In this document: piece after piece, positions 1-5,574 of the stretch
Layout of the letters: each line of letters begins with the position of its first letter
Position numbering within the stretch: the first letter of the stretch is position 1
NCBI GenBank assembly: GCA_034006575.1
Contig: JAVESN010000037.1
Coordinates: 1 to 15,791 of the forward strand
Direction of reading: 5' to 3'
Source: Methanimicrococcus sp034006575
GTDB lineage: Archaea; Halobacteriota; Methanosarcinia; Methanosarcinales; Methanosarcinaceae
Length of the DNA: 15,791 bases
Program-made: the position numbers and the translations under genes
Notes under the pieces: model-generated
Seen by the model: the letters and a program-made list of their open reading frames with translations, nothing else
Databases searched by the model: none
What the model was told of the DNA's origin: nothing

Positions 1-665
1 CCGACATCCCCTTCATAAGCGCGTTTATGGTCTTGGGCGGTCGGACAAAACGCCAATGTTTTGCCGTCGGAAAAGGCTTGAAGCGTAAACTCTTCTCCGA
101 TAAACCGTTCTTCAATGACAACGCTGTCGCTTTTTAAAACTTCTTTTGTGTATTCTTTGGCGGCGGCGATATCGGGCAATTGATCCCCCATGACTTTAAC
201 GCCTTTTCCGCCGGTTAAGCCGGCCGGTTTGACGGCGACGTCTTTTAATTTATCAATGAATTCGGCGGCCTTTTCGTAATCCGTAAAAACGGCGTACTCC
301 GGATTTCCGTCAATACCGTATTTTTCAATAAACCGGCGTGCCCATGCTTTGTCGGTTTCGATTCGAGCGCAATCTTTTTTCGGGCCGACGGTCGGAATTC
401 CGACATTCCAAAGCGCATCCGAAACGCCGGCAAAAAGAGGCGCTTCCGGACCGATAAACGCGAAATCAATGCCGCATTCCTCGGCAAATTTTGCAATCGC
501 CTGCGCGTCTTTTTCATCATGAATCAATGTCTTTTCGGAGAGAGCCGCGATTCCCGGATTCTTTTTGGACATTACGGTGTAAAGCAACGGTTTTTGAGGG
601 CTTCGTTTAATGGCCGCGGCAACAGCGTGTTCACGGCCGCCGCCGCCTATTAACAATATCTTCAT
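1..665 (-). CDS. purD: Phosphoribosylamine--glycine ligase, N-terminal part (cut by window edge)
   Basis: Joins glycine to 5-phosphoribosylamine with ATP, giving glycinamide ribonucleotide in cytosolic purine synthesis. The 221 readable codons begin MKILLIGGGGREHA, the typical GARS N-domain opening with its glycine-rich loop (residues 7-13). They include FIGPEAPL (70-77) and GPKKDCARIETDKAWAR (94-110), where the ATP-grasp domain begins. The ATP-grasp glycine loop is VKPAGLTGGKGVKV (145-158), followed by the conserved VVIEERFIGEEF (182-193). The family is about 430 residues, so roughly half is visible and the reading frame runs off the left edge without a stop. The ATG at 663-665 has a GAGGA ribosome binding site about 7 nt upstream. 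It stands alone: the next gene on the same strand ends at 1110, after an A/T-rich gap. Identification is by motif and is firm. Confidence 0.95.
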   Translation of the reverse strand, partial: MKILLIGGGGREHAVAAAIKRSPQKPLLYTVMSKKNPGIAALSEKTLIHDEKDAQAIAKFAEECGIDFAFIGPEAPLFAGVSDALWNVGIPTVGPKKDCARIETDKAWARRFIEKYGIDGNPEYAVFTDYEKAAEFIDKLKDVAVKPAGLTGGKGVKVMGDQLPDIAAAKEYTKEVLKSDSVVIEERFIGEEFTLQAFSDGKTLAFCPTAQDHKRAYEGDV

Positions 666-1109
666 ATCTGTTCCTCATAAATTTAAAAAAGCATAGAAAA
701 ATAATTTTGTTGGATTTTTAATAAAACGAATGACGATTGAATCCTGTTCCGATGATTCATATCATAAATTAAGAAATAAATGAATCTTTTTTATCTATTT
801 AAGACTACCGAATCGATTTTCGATTCTTAAAAAAAAATAAAAACAAGAGGGAATCGGATACAAAACAATAAAAACAAAAACAATCGCAAATGCGAACAAA
901 AAAACAAACAGAAAACATAAACAAAAAGAAAAACTAAAACGAAAAATAAAAAATACAAATAAAAAGACAAGAGATAAACACAAACCGAAAATCAATCATT
1001 GAATTTATTTAAAAATTCAAATCAAAAGATCGGTCCGAAAGATATCGGTTTTCTATTTTAATTTGTATTTACAGGTCAATTGTAAATCGAAAAATGAAAA
1101 GAATTCAAT
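666..1109. other. Intergenic A-rich tract (T-rich on the minus strand)
   Basis: No gene is supported here. Positions about 825-985 are almost pure A with scattered C/G on the plus strand, so the minus strand, the sense strand of the upstream flavoprotein gene, is a long run of T-rich DNA. Archaeal RNA polymerase terminates at U-rich stretches, so this is a plausible terminator zone for the gene ending at 1110. The 5' region of purD (666-720) is A/T-rich and could hold its promoter, but no single TATA box stands out. An open frame at 795-995 encodes only Phe/Leu/Val low-complexity sequence and is not called. Confidence 0.5.
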
Positions 1110-1646
1110 TCAAATCAATTTTTCTGAAAAGGCAATCGCGCCGTCGATTTCGGCCGGATTTTCAGAAACGTTTCCGACGGAAACGAATTTGCCGATAGAT
1201 TTTAATCCGAGCATTTCTGCGACTTGGTTGTATTTATCCAAATTGGCATTGAATGCGTTGCGATCGGGCGTGTTTTGAGAATAAATAAAGCCGATTTTTT
1301 TGCCGCCCGGGATTCGGGTTTTGAATTGAGCGTCAACGCAAGAATACAACCGGTCAATGAAAACTTTTTCTTGAGCGGTGATATCGAAGAAATAAACGGG
1401 GCTTCCCATTAAAATGCCGTCGGCGGCGTTAAGTTTTTCAATAACGGACGCAAAATCATCATTTTGAACGCAGGTTTCGTGCGCTTTGCAATAATTGCAT
1501 CCTTTGCACGGATGAATGGTTAATTTTGCCAAATCAATGTGTTCGGTTTTTGCTCCTTTGGATGAAACTTTTTCCAATGATTTTTTGACAAGCGTTACGG
1601 TATTCCCGTTTTCGCGGGGACTGGCTGTAATTCCGATAATTTTCAT
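1110..1646 (-). CDS. Iron-sulfur flavoprotein (Isf), NADPH-dependent FMN reductase fold
   Basis: Predicted flavodoxin-fold electron carrier with one FMN and one [4Fe-4S] cluster. Isf proteins of methanogens take electrons from ferredoxin and are linked to reduction of O2 or peroxide, acting in the cytosol. The N-terminus MKIIGITASPRENGNT has the phosphate-binding loop of FMN (9-16). The compact cluster motif is Cys47-x2-Cys50-x2-Cys53-x5-Cys59, the hallmark of Isf. GSPVYF (81-86) is the second flavin loop. Length 178 is normal for the family. The ATG at 1644-1646 is preferred over a GTG nine bases upstream, because AAGGTG lies 8 nt before the ATG and overlaps that GTG. The gene follows an Rrf2 regulator on the same strand. 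A perfect inverted repeat lies in its promoter, so redox-responsive control is likely. Confidence 0.9.
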   Translation of the reverse strand: MKIIGITASPRENGNTVTLVKKSLEKVSSKGAKTEHIDLAKLTIHPCKGCNYCKAHETCVQNDDFASVIEKLNAADGILMGSPVYFFDITAQEKVFIDRLYSCVDAQFKTRIPGGKKIGFIYSQNTPDRNAFNANLDKYNQVAEMLGLKSIGKFVSVGNVSENPAEIDGAIAFSEKLI

Positions 1647-1720
1647 ATAATCCACACCTTGAATTGATTTTTAAAAAAATAAAGAGAGGGTTTAAAAAAC
1701 TGAAAGAATGAACGTTTTTC

Positions 1721-1743
1721 GTTGTAACCGACATTGTTACAAC
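1721..1743. promoter_or_regulatory. Perfect 8-7-8 inverted repeat, likely operator
   Basis: GTTGTAAC at 1721-1728 and GTTACAAC at 1736-1743 are exact reverse complements separated by 7 bases, a 23-bp dyad. It sits in the gap between the Rrf2 stop and the flavoprotein start, 75-97 bases before the flavoprotein ATG and immediately downstream of a TATA-like element. A dyad there would let a dimeric repressor block preinitiation-complex assembly or start-site access. The adjacent Rrf2 protein is the obvious candidate ligand; that link is inference. As RNA it could also form a hairpin, but no T-run follows directly. Confidence 0.6.
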
Positions 1744-1747
1744 AGTA

Positions 1748-1765
1748 ATATAATCGGATATAATA
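1748..1765 (-). promoter_or_regulatory. TATA-like elements of the flavoprotein promoter
   Basis: On the minus strand there are two overlapping A/T-only candidates, TATTATAT (1765-1758) and TTATAT (1753-1748). With the usual archaeal spacing of about 25 bp, transcription would begin around 1725-1735, inside or at the edge of the inverted repeat. This would give a separate flavoprotein transcript with a leader of about 80 nt. The Rrf2 stop codon at 1767-1769 directly abuts the promoter. Sequence inspection only. Confidence 0.4.
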
Positions 1766-1766
1766 T

Positions 1767-2459
1767 TTAATTCTTTGGCTCCAAACACTTCAACTCGGAA
1801 ATGATTTGCTGAACCGTCGTTGATTTAAGCGATTCCTCCATCGCTTTTTGAGCGGACTGCAGATGGCTTTCAATATTGGCATGAATGAAACATATTTTCT
1901 TCACAGAACACGACTCCTCCGATTCCGAATCATCCGATTCCGAATCATCCGAATCAAAATCATTCGAATCAAAATCATTCGAATCAAAATCATTCGAATC
2001 AAAATCATTCGAATCAAAATCATTCGAATCAAAATCATTCGAATCAAAATCATTCGAATCAAAATCATCAGAATCCAAATCATTCGAATCCAAATCATTC
2101 AAGTTCGAATCATTCGATTCCAAACATTCTTGAGATTTCGAACAAGCGAAACAATTCACCAAACATTTTTGCGTCGGCTCTTTATGGGAATTAAACAGCG
2201 TCTCGCAACTTTCCACCGCTTGATAAATGTCAAAAAGGGATAAATCGGACGGATTAATCAAAAGGGTCGCTCCGCCTTCGCCGGGTTTAATATCAACGAT
2301 TCCCGCTTTTTTGAGCTGCCCCAAAATTCTGCGAATCACAACCGGATTGACGAAAATACAAGAAGATAAAAAATCAGACGTTTGCTTCTGCCGGTCACCT
2401 AAAAAAACCAATATTAAAACGATATGAACGGCAATGCTGAAACGGCTTGAGATTTTCAT
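1767..2459 (-). CDS. Rrf2-family transcriptional regulator with an internal Asp-Ser-Asn-Asp-Phe repeat
   Basis: Predicted winged-helix DNA-binding regulator of the Rrf2/YwnA type, probably dimeric. The N-terminus MKISSRFSIAVHIVLIL (1-17), the recognition segment VNPVVIRRILGQLKKAGIV (37-55) and the wing KPGEGGATLL (58-67) match the family. The C-terminal dimerisation helix HLQSAQKAMEESL (199-211) also fits. A normal member is about 130-150 residues; this one is 230, because an acidic repeat (about 115-183) is inserted between wHTH and dimerisation helix. Cys99-x3-Cys103-x2-Cys106-x5-Cys112 lies just before the insert and Cys184 and Cys190 just after it, which suggests metal, Fe-S or thiol sensing. 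No clear ribosome binding site precedes the ATG. An inverted repeat (ttcaaa-aag-tttgaa, 2465-2479) lies a few bases upstream and might be autoregulatory. Its likely target is the iron-sulfur flavoprotein downstream. Confidence 0.85.
   Translation of the reverse strand: MKISSRFSIAVHIVLILVFLGDRQKQTSDFLSSCIFVNPVVIRRILGQLKKAGIVDIKPGEGGATLLINPSDLSLFDIYQAVESCETLFNSHKEPTQKCLVNCFACSKSQECLESNDSNLNDLDSNDLDSDDFDSNDFDSNDFDSNDFDSNDFDSNDFDSNDFDSNDFDSDDSESDDSESEESCSVKKICFIHANIESHLQSAQKAMEESLKSTTVQQIISELKCLEPKN
1921..2115. repeat. Tandem 15-bp repeat, 13 units, inside the Rrf2 gene
   Basis: Thirteen contiguous 15-bp units. Seven consecutive copies of gaatcaaaatcattc (1951-2055) are base-identical. They are flanked by variant units on both sides (1921-1950 and 2056-2115). 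On the minus strand each unit encodes Asp-Ser-Asn-Asp-Phe, and the frame is kept because 15 is divisible by three. Identity at third codon positions implies recent copy-number change by slippage or unequal recombination rather than selection on the peptide alone. There are no spacers, so this is not CRISPR. Confidence 0.95.
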
Positions 2460-2590
2460 AATTTTTCAAAAAGTTTGAATCAGGGTAGAAATAAATTTGA
2501 ATGAACAATAAACTATGCTTGGAAATGGTATTTGAATTTATCTTTGAATTTTATCAGAAATTGAATCACAAATATAACAATTGAGACTGT

Positions 2591-2602
2591 GTATAATTAT
2601 AC
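2591..2602. promoter_or_regulatory. 12-bp palindrome overlapping a TATA-like box
   Basis: GTATAATTATAC is a perfect palindrome in the divergent gap between the Rrf2 gene (minus) and the ribbon-helix-helix gene (plus). It contains a TATA-like core about 60 bp before the ATG at 2661, which would place a start site near 2620. A palindrome over a TATA box is where a small ribbon-helix-helix repressor would autoregulate; this is inference. Confidence 0.35.
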
Positions 2603-2660
2603 GATTGTCATGCATTTGTTTGAATTAAGTTTAACTTCTTATTAACGATTTTATGAACCG

Positions 2661-2939
2661 ATGGTTCAAAAATACGTACGCAAGAAACCGATAATCAGTG
2701 GCACGGTTAGTCCGCTTCATAAAAAGAAAATCGACCAACTCGTTGCGGAAGGAGAGTTTGCAAGCGTATCAGATTTTATCAATCAGGCCGTTGCGGATTT
2801 ATTAAAGAAATATGAAAACAGCACGGTGCCTTATTTTTCAAACGAACGATTCACCGAGGATGAAATCGCTCTTTTAAAAAGCATTATCCGCGAAAAAGCG
2901 GCGGATATGGATTTTGAAAAAACGGAAGGAAACGAATGA
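2661..2939 (+). CDS. Small ribbon-helix-helix (CopG/ParD-like) DNA-binding protein
   Basis: A 92-residue protein with a ribbon-helix-helix signature at its N-terminus. The beta strand is about KPIISGTVSP (9-18), helix A about LHKKKIDQLVAEGE (19-32), a Ser-rich turn, then helix B SVSDFINQAVADLLKKY (35-51). The C-terminal 40 residues are charged and probably helical (EDEIALLKSIIREKAADMDFEK), as in antitoxins and in stand-alone archaeal RHH regulators. No toxin gene adjoins it: 530 bp of A/T-rich DNA follow. So an orphan regulator is more likely than a toxin-antitoxin pair, although a lost partner cannot be excluded. No obvious ribosome binding site precedes the ATG. A competing ATG at 2653 reads out of frame and stops quickly. 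Confidence 0.75.
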   Translation: MVQKYVRKKPIISGTVSPLHKKKIDQLVAEGEFASVSDFINQAVADLLKKYENSTVPYFSNERFTEDEIALLKSIIREKAADMDFEKTEGNE

Positions 2940-3054
2940 GTATTGACTCACTCAAAGAATATTTCCCTATTTGTTCATTAAAATTTTAGTTTATTGTAAG
3001 ATTTTTAAAAATACGCGATTCATCAAAGTTTGTATACAACAAAACTCTTTTGTT

Positions 3055-3140
3055 TTGGTTTTTCAATCTTTTTTCTTTGAGAGTTGTTTTTTAATTTTAA
3101 ACTTTTTAATTTTAAACTTTGTTTTTTACTTTTATTTCAT
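3055..3140 (+). terminator. T-rich tract after the RHH gene
   Basis: The plus strand carries repeated runs of four to six T within 3055-3140, downstream of the gene ending at 2939, with no strong hairpin. This is the pattern expected of archaeal oligo-T termination. It lies over 100 bp past the stop codon, so an earlier termination site is possible. Confidence 0.35.
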
Positions 3141-3197
3141 CGATTATATGACAATCTTCGCCCCTATAATCATGAATGATAATGATAATTTTAAACG

Positions 3198-3219
3198 TAA
3201 TTTCAAACTTTTGAAATTA
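3198..3219. promoter_or_regulatory. 9-bp inverted repeat with 4-base loop
   Basis: taatttcaa (3198-3206) and ttgaaatta (3211-3219) are exact reverse complements around actt. It lies about 155 bp upstream of the dehydrogenase TATA box. It could be a hairpin ending the transcript from the RHH gene or a binding site; no T-run follows on the plus strand. Confidence 0.35.
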
Positions 3220-3373
3220 TAGAGAGATGAAGAGCGCCGGAGGATTTTAAAATTTCTAAGAAATAAAAATGCCACCCCTTGCCGATTTTGCAGCAAAGAA
3301 AGACGACATGTTAAAACCGAAACACCAATCATATACACAAATCACCATCATTAATCATTTTAAATGCACAACT

Positions 3374-3381
3374 TATTTATA
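3374..3381 (+). promoter_or_regulatory. TATA box of the alcohol dehydrogenase gene
   Basis: TATTTATA lies 90 bp before the TTG start. With archaeal spacing, transcription would start near 3400-3405 and give a leader of about 65 nt. It is the best A/T box in this stretch; position by eye only. Confidence 0.45.
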
Positions 3382-3469
3382 CCTCTAAAGAATCGTCAAA
3401 ATTGCAGGAATTGAAGAACCTGTCAGAAAAGTTGAATAAATGAATTAAAATTATTGGAGAGTGTTAAAT

Positions 3470-4528
3470 TTGAAAGGATTTGCCATGCTTGGCATTGGAA
3501 AATTGGGTTGGATTGAAAAAGAATCGCCTGTCGCCGGACCGTATGACGCGATTGTTAAACCGCTTGCGGTTGCTCCTTGTACGTCGGATATTCACACCGT
3601 TTTTGAAGGGGCTTTGGGAGACAGGCATAATTTGATTTTGGGTCACGAAGCGGTCGGAGAGATTATTGAAGTCGGATCCGAAGTGAGAGACTTCAAAGTC
3701 GGTGACCGTGTTATCGTTCCGGCCATTACGCCGGACTGGAGATCGGACGCCGTTCAAAGAGGATATCCGGCGCACTCCGGCGGAATGCTTGCCGGCTGGA
3801 AGTTTTCAAACTTCAAAGACGGTGTTTTTGCCGAGGAATTCCACGTCAATGACGCCGATATGAATTTGGCGATTATGCCAAAGGGCATGTCTTTGGAACA
3901 AGCCGTTATGCTTCCGGACATGGCGCCGACCGGTATTCAAGGTGCCGAATTGGCCGAGATTCAGCCGGGAGACTCCGTTGCGGTCATCGGAATCGGTCCT
4001 GTCGGTTTAATGGCTGTTGCGGGTGCCGTTATTCAAGGCGCCGGCCGATTGTTCGCCGTCGGAAACCGTCCGATTTGCGCGGACCTTGCCCGAGAATACG
4101 GCGCAAGCGATATCATTGACTACAAGAAAGGCGACATTGTCGAACAAATTTTAAAAGCCACAAACGGCGAGGGCGTGGATGCCGTCATTGTTGCCGGCGG
4201 CGAATCGGATTCCATTTCAAACGCGGTTAAAATGACAAAAGCCGGAGGAACCATTTCAAACGTCAACTACATCGGAAAAGGCGACAACGTCCCGATTCCG
4301 CGTGTGGAATGGGGAAGCGGCATGTCTCACAAAGACATTCGCGGCGGACTTGTTTCAGGCGGTCGCTGGAGAATGCAACAAATGATTGACCTTTGCGTTT
4401 ACAACCGTATCAAACCCGAAAAAATGGTTACCCATGTCTTTGACGGATTTGAGAACATGGAAAAATCGCTCCTTTTGATGAAGGACAAACCCAGAGACCT
4501 GATTAAACCGGTCGTGTTGCTCGAATAA
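3470..4528 (+). CDS. adh: NADP-dependent zinc secondary-alcohol (isopropanol) dehydrogenase
   Basis: Predicted medium-chain dehydrogenase/reductase that interconverts secondary alcohols and ketones with NADP(H), cytosolic, closely resembling the Thermoanaerobacter brockii and Clostridium beijerinckii enzymes. From the TTG at 3470 the protein is 352 residues, the length of the T. brockii enzyme, and begins MKGFAML as that enzyme does. Catalytic zinc ligands Cys37, His59 and Asp150 are present (APCTSD, LGHEAVGE, LPDMAPTG). The Rossmann loop is GIGPVG. The NADP-phosphate pocket reads Gly198-Asn199-Arg200 with Tyr218, so NADP preference is expected. A GTG at 3461 is in frame but only 2 nt from the GGAG ribosome binding site; the TTG is about 10 nt from it. 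The gene has its own promoter and terminator. Few methylotrophic methanogens are known for such an enzyme, so acquisition from anaerobic bacteria is possible. Confidence 0.95.
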   Translation: MKGFAMLGIGKLGWIEKESPVAGPYDAIVKPLAVAPCTSDIHTVFEGALGDRHNLILGHEAVGEIIEVGSEVRDFKVGDRVIVPAITPDWRSDAVQRGYPAHSGGMLAGWKFSNFKDGVFAEEFHVNDADMNLAIMPKGMSLEQAVMLPDMAPTGIQGAELAEIQPGDSVAVIGIGPVGLMAVAGAVIQGAGRLFAVGNRPICADLAREYGASDIIDYKKGDIVEQILKATNGEGVDAVIVAGGESDSISNAVKMTKAGGTISNVNYIGKGDNVPIPRVEWGSGMSHKDIRGGLVSGGRWRMQQMIDLCVYNRIKPEKMVTHVFDGFENMEKSLLLMKDKPRDLIKPVVLLE

Positions 4529-4584
4529 GCGAACCGAGTCATTTTTTATATCACAAAAAAGGATATTAAAACCTCCGTAAAATC

Positions 4585-4634
4585 AAAAACAATGCCGTTT
4601 TCAACCGCGGCATTGTTTTTACTTTCTTTTTTTT
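4585..4634 (+). terminator. Hairpin terminator of the alcohol dehydrogenase gene
   Basis: aaaaacaatgccg (4585-4597) and cggcattgttttt (4608-4620) form a perfect 13-bp stem with a 10-base loop. It is followed by actttc and an eight-T run. This is a textbook intrinsic terminator 56 bp after the stop codon. Its flanking A and T runs make it usable in both directions. Confidence 0.85.
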
Positions 4635-4683
4635 AATTTATATTTTTTAAAAAAACGAACCGTGGATTTCCGATTCATAAAAA

Positions 4684-4901
4684 ATGTTCGCCAAAATGTT
4701 CGGCAGGCACAAAAAATAAAAAAATGTCGCCAAAATGTTCGGCAGGCACAAAAAATAAAAAAATGTCGCCAAAATGTTCGGCAGGCACAAAAAGTAAAAA
4801 AATGTCGCCAAAATGTTCGGCAGGCACAAAATATAAAAAAATGTTGCCAAAATGTTCGGCAGGCACAAAATATAAAAAATGTTGCCAAAATGTTCGGCAA
4901 C
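4684..4901 (-). repeat. Six tandem units of about 39 bp, each a hairpin plus T-run on the minus strand
   Basis: Units begin at 4684, 4724, 4763, 4802, 4841 and 4879 (spacing 40, 39, 39, 39, 38). Each contains the identical 15-mer gccaaaatgttcggc (4690-4704, 4729-4743, 4768-4782, 4807-4821, 4846-4860, 4884-4898). Read on the minus strand this is GCCGAA-CAT-TTTGGC, a 6-bp stem including one G-U pair with a 3-base loop. A T-rich run of about 17 bases follows. The copy nearest the upstream gene has flanks that extend its stem to 9 bp (4881-4889 with 4893-4901). The array lies 40 bp past the stop of the leftward five-gene cluster and so resembles a serially duplicated terminator. Frames open through it have no start signals and are repeat artefacts. 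Confidence 0.85.
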
Positions 4902-4940
4902 CCCTCAAAATAAAACAATCGCGCCGATTACAAACCGGAT

Positions 4941-5516
4941 TTACAAATCGTGAATTGGCGGCTTTTTAATCCATTCGATAAACTTATCCAAGGCTCGCCT
5001 GCGATGAGAAATGGTATTTTTGAATTCGGTTCCGAGTTCGCCGAATGTTTTTCCGCCGTATTCAAAAATTGGATCAAAACCAAACCCGCCACTCCCGCGT
5101 TCTTCAAAAGCGATTTCTCCCTCAACGATTCCGGAAAAAGTCATCGGCTCTTTTCCCGGCTCGCAAAAAGCGATCACGGTTTTAAAATAAGCCTCGCGAT
5201 TCGTTTCATTTTCCATTAACTTTAAAACGCGCGGATTGCCGAGATGGTCTTCCACAAATCGAGAATAAGGCCCCGGAAAGCCGTTTAACGCTTGAATGAA
5301 TATTCCCGAATCATCCACCAAAACCGGAATCCCCAAATCGTTCGCCGCCGCTTTTGCAGAAGCCGCCGCAATCGGCTCCAAATCGTCCGCCTGAATCTCG
5401 GGATAATCCCCCTTGTTTTGAATCGCCTCGATTCCGACCGAATCCAATATTTCTTGAATCTCGGAGAATTTCCCGGCGTTTCCGGTCACAAAAACTATTT
5501 TCTTCGGCTTCGTCAT
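4941..5516 (-). CDS. XTP/dITP diphosphatase (Ham1/RdgB family)
   Basis: Hydrolyses non-canonical purine nucleotides (XTP, ITP, dITP) to monophosphates and pyrophosphate, keeping deaminated bases out of DNA and RNA; cytosolic. All family motifs are present in 191 residues: TGNAGK (11-16), DDSG (68-71, with the catalytic acidic pair), GFPGPYSR (79-86), GGFGFDP (143-149) and SHRRRAL (170-176). Length is normal (185-200). The ATG at 5514-5516 has only a weak GGGA upstream. It lies 58 bp after the Kae1-Bud32 stop on the same strand, so it is probably the last gene of the same transcript, a neighbourhood common in euryarchaea. The repeat array downstream likely ends the operon. Identification is firm. 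Confidence 0.95.
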   Translation of the reverse strand: MTKPKKIVFVTGNAGKFSEIQEILDSVGIEAIQNKGDYPEIQADDLEPIAAASAKAAANDLGIPVLVDDSGIFIQALNGFPGPYSRFVEDHLGNPRVLKLMENETNREAYFKTVIAFCEPGKEPMTFSGIVEGEIAFEERGSGGFGFDPIFEYGGKTFGELGTEFKNTISHRRRALDKFIEWIKKPPIHDL

Positions 5517-5574
5517 TTTGATGTTTCCCGCATGTTATAACCATTACATTTTGATTTCATTTGATTTCATTTTT

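Larger units (their letters stand above)
2940..3469. other. Intergenic region between the RHH gene and the alcohol dehydrogenase
   Basis: About 530 bp without a supported gene. The left part (3055-3140) is strongly T-rich on the plus strand, with the phrase ttaattttaaacttt duplicated (about 3090-3120); it is a plausible terminator for the RHH gene. A 9-bp inverted repeat with a 4-base loop follows (3198-3219). The right part contains the dehydrogenase promoter. Open frames at 2971-3222 (Phe-rich) and a 39-codon frame at 3269-3388 have no ribosome binding site at usual spacing and no recognisable content. Confidence 0.5.

Noticed and set aside
795..995. 66-residue Phe/Leu/Val-rich frame resembling a membrane peptide
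   Set aside because: Translation of an A-rich tract read on the other strand; no ribosome binding site and pure low complexity.
1921..2115. CRISPR array
   Set aside because: Units are contiguous 15-mers with no unique spacers and lie inside a coding frame.
1848..2243. Overlapping open frames on both strands across the 15-bp repeat (1848-2243, 1885-2133 plus; 1901-2098 minus)
   Set aside because: Shadows of the repeat; only the minus frame 1767-2459 carries family motifs on both sides.
2661..2939. Toxin-antitoxin pair
   Set aside because: The ribbon-helix-helix protein resembles ParD/CopG antitoxins but no ParE, RelE or other toxin frame lies on either side.
2971..3222. 83-residue Phe-rich frame
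   Set aside because: Lies in a T-rich terminator-like stretch; no ribosome binding site and no recognisable motif.
3269..3388. 39-codon frame before the alcohol dehydrogenase
   Set aside because: A GGAGGA occurs but over 20 nt from the ATG, and the likely dehydrogenase TATA box lies inside the frame.
4684..4901. CRISPR array, or repeat-protein genes in several frames (for example 4619-4918 minus and 4662-4913 plus)
   Set aside because: No spacers. The frames exist only because a 39-bp unit without stops keeps them open; they have no ribosome binding site and the peptides are repeats of about 13 residues in competing frames.
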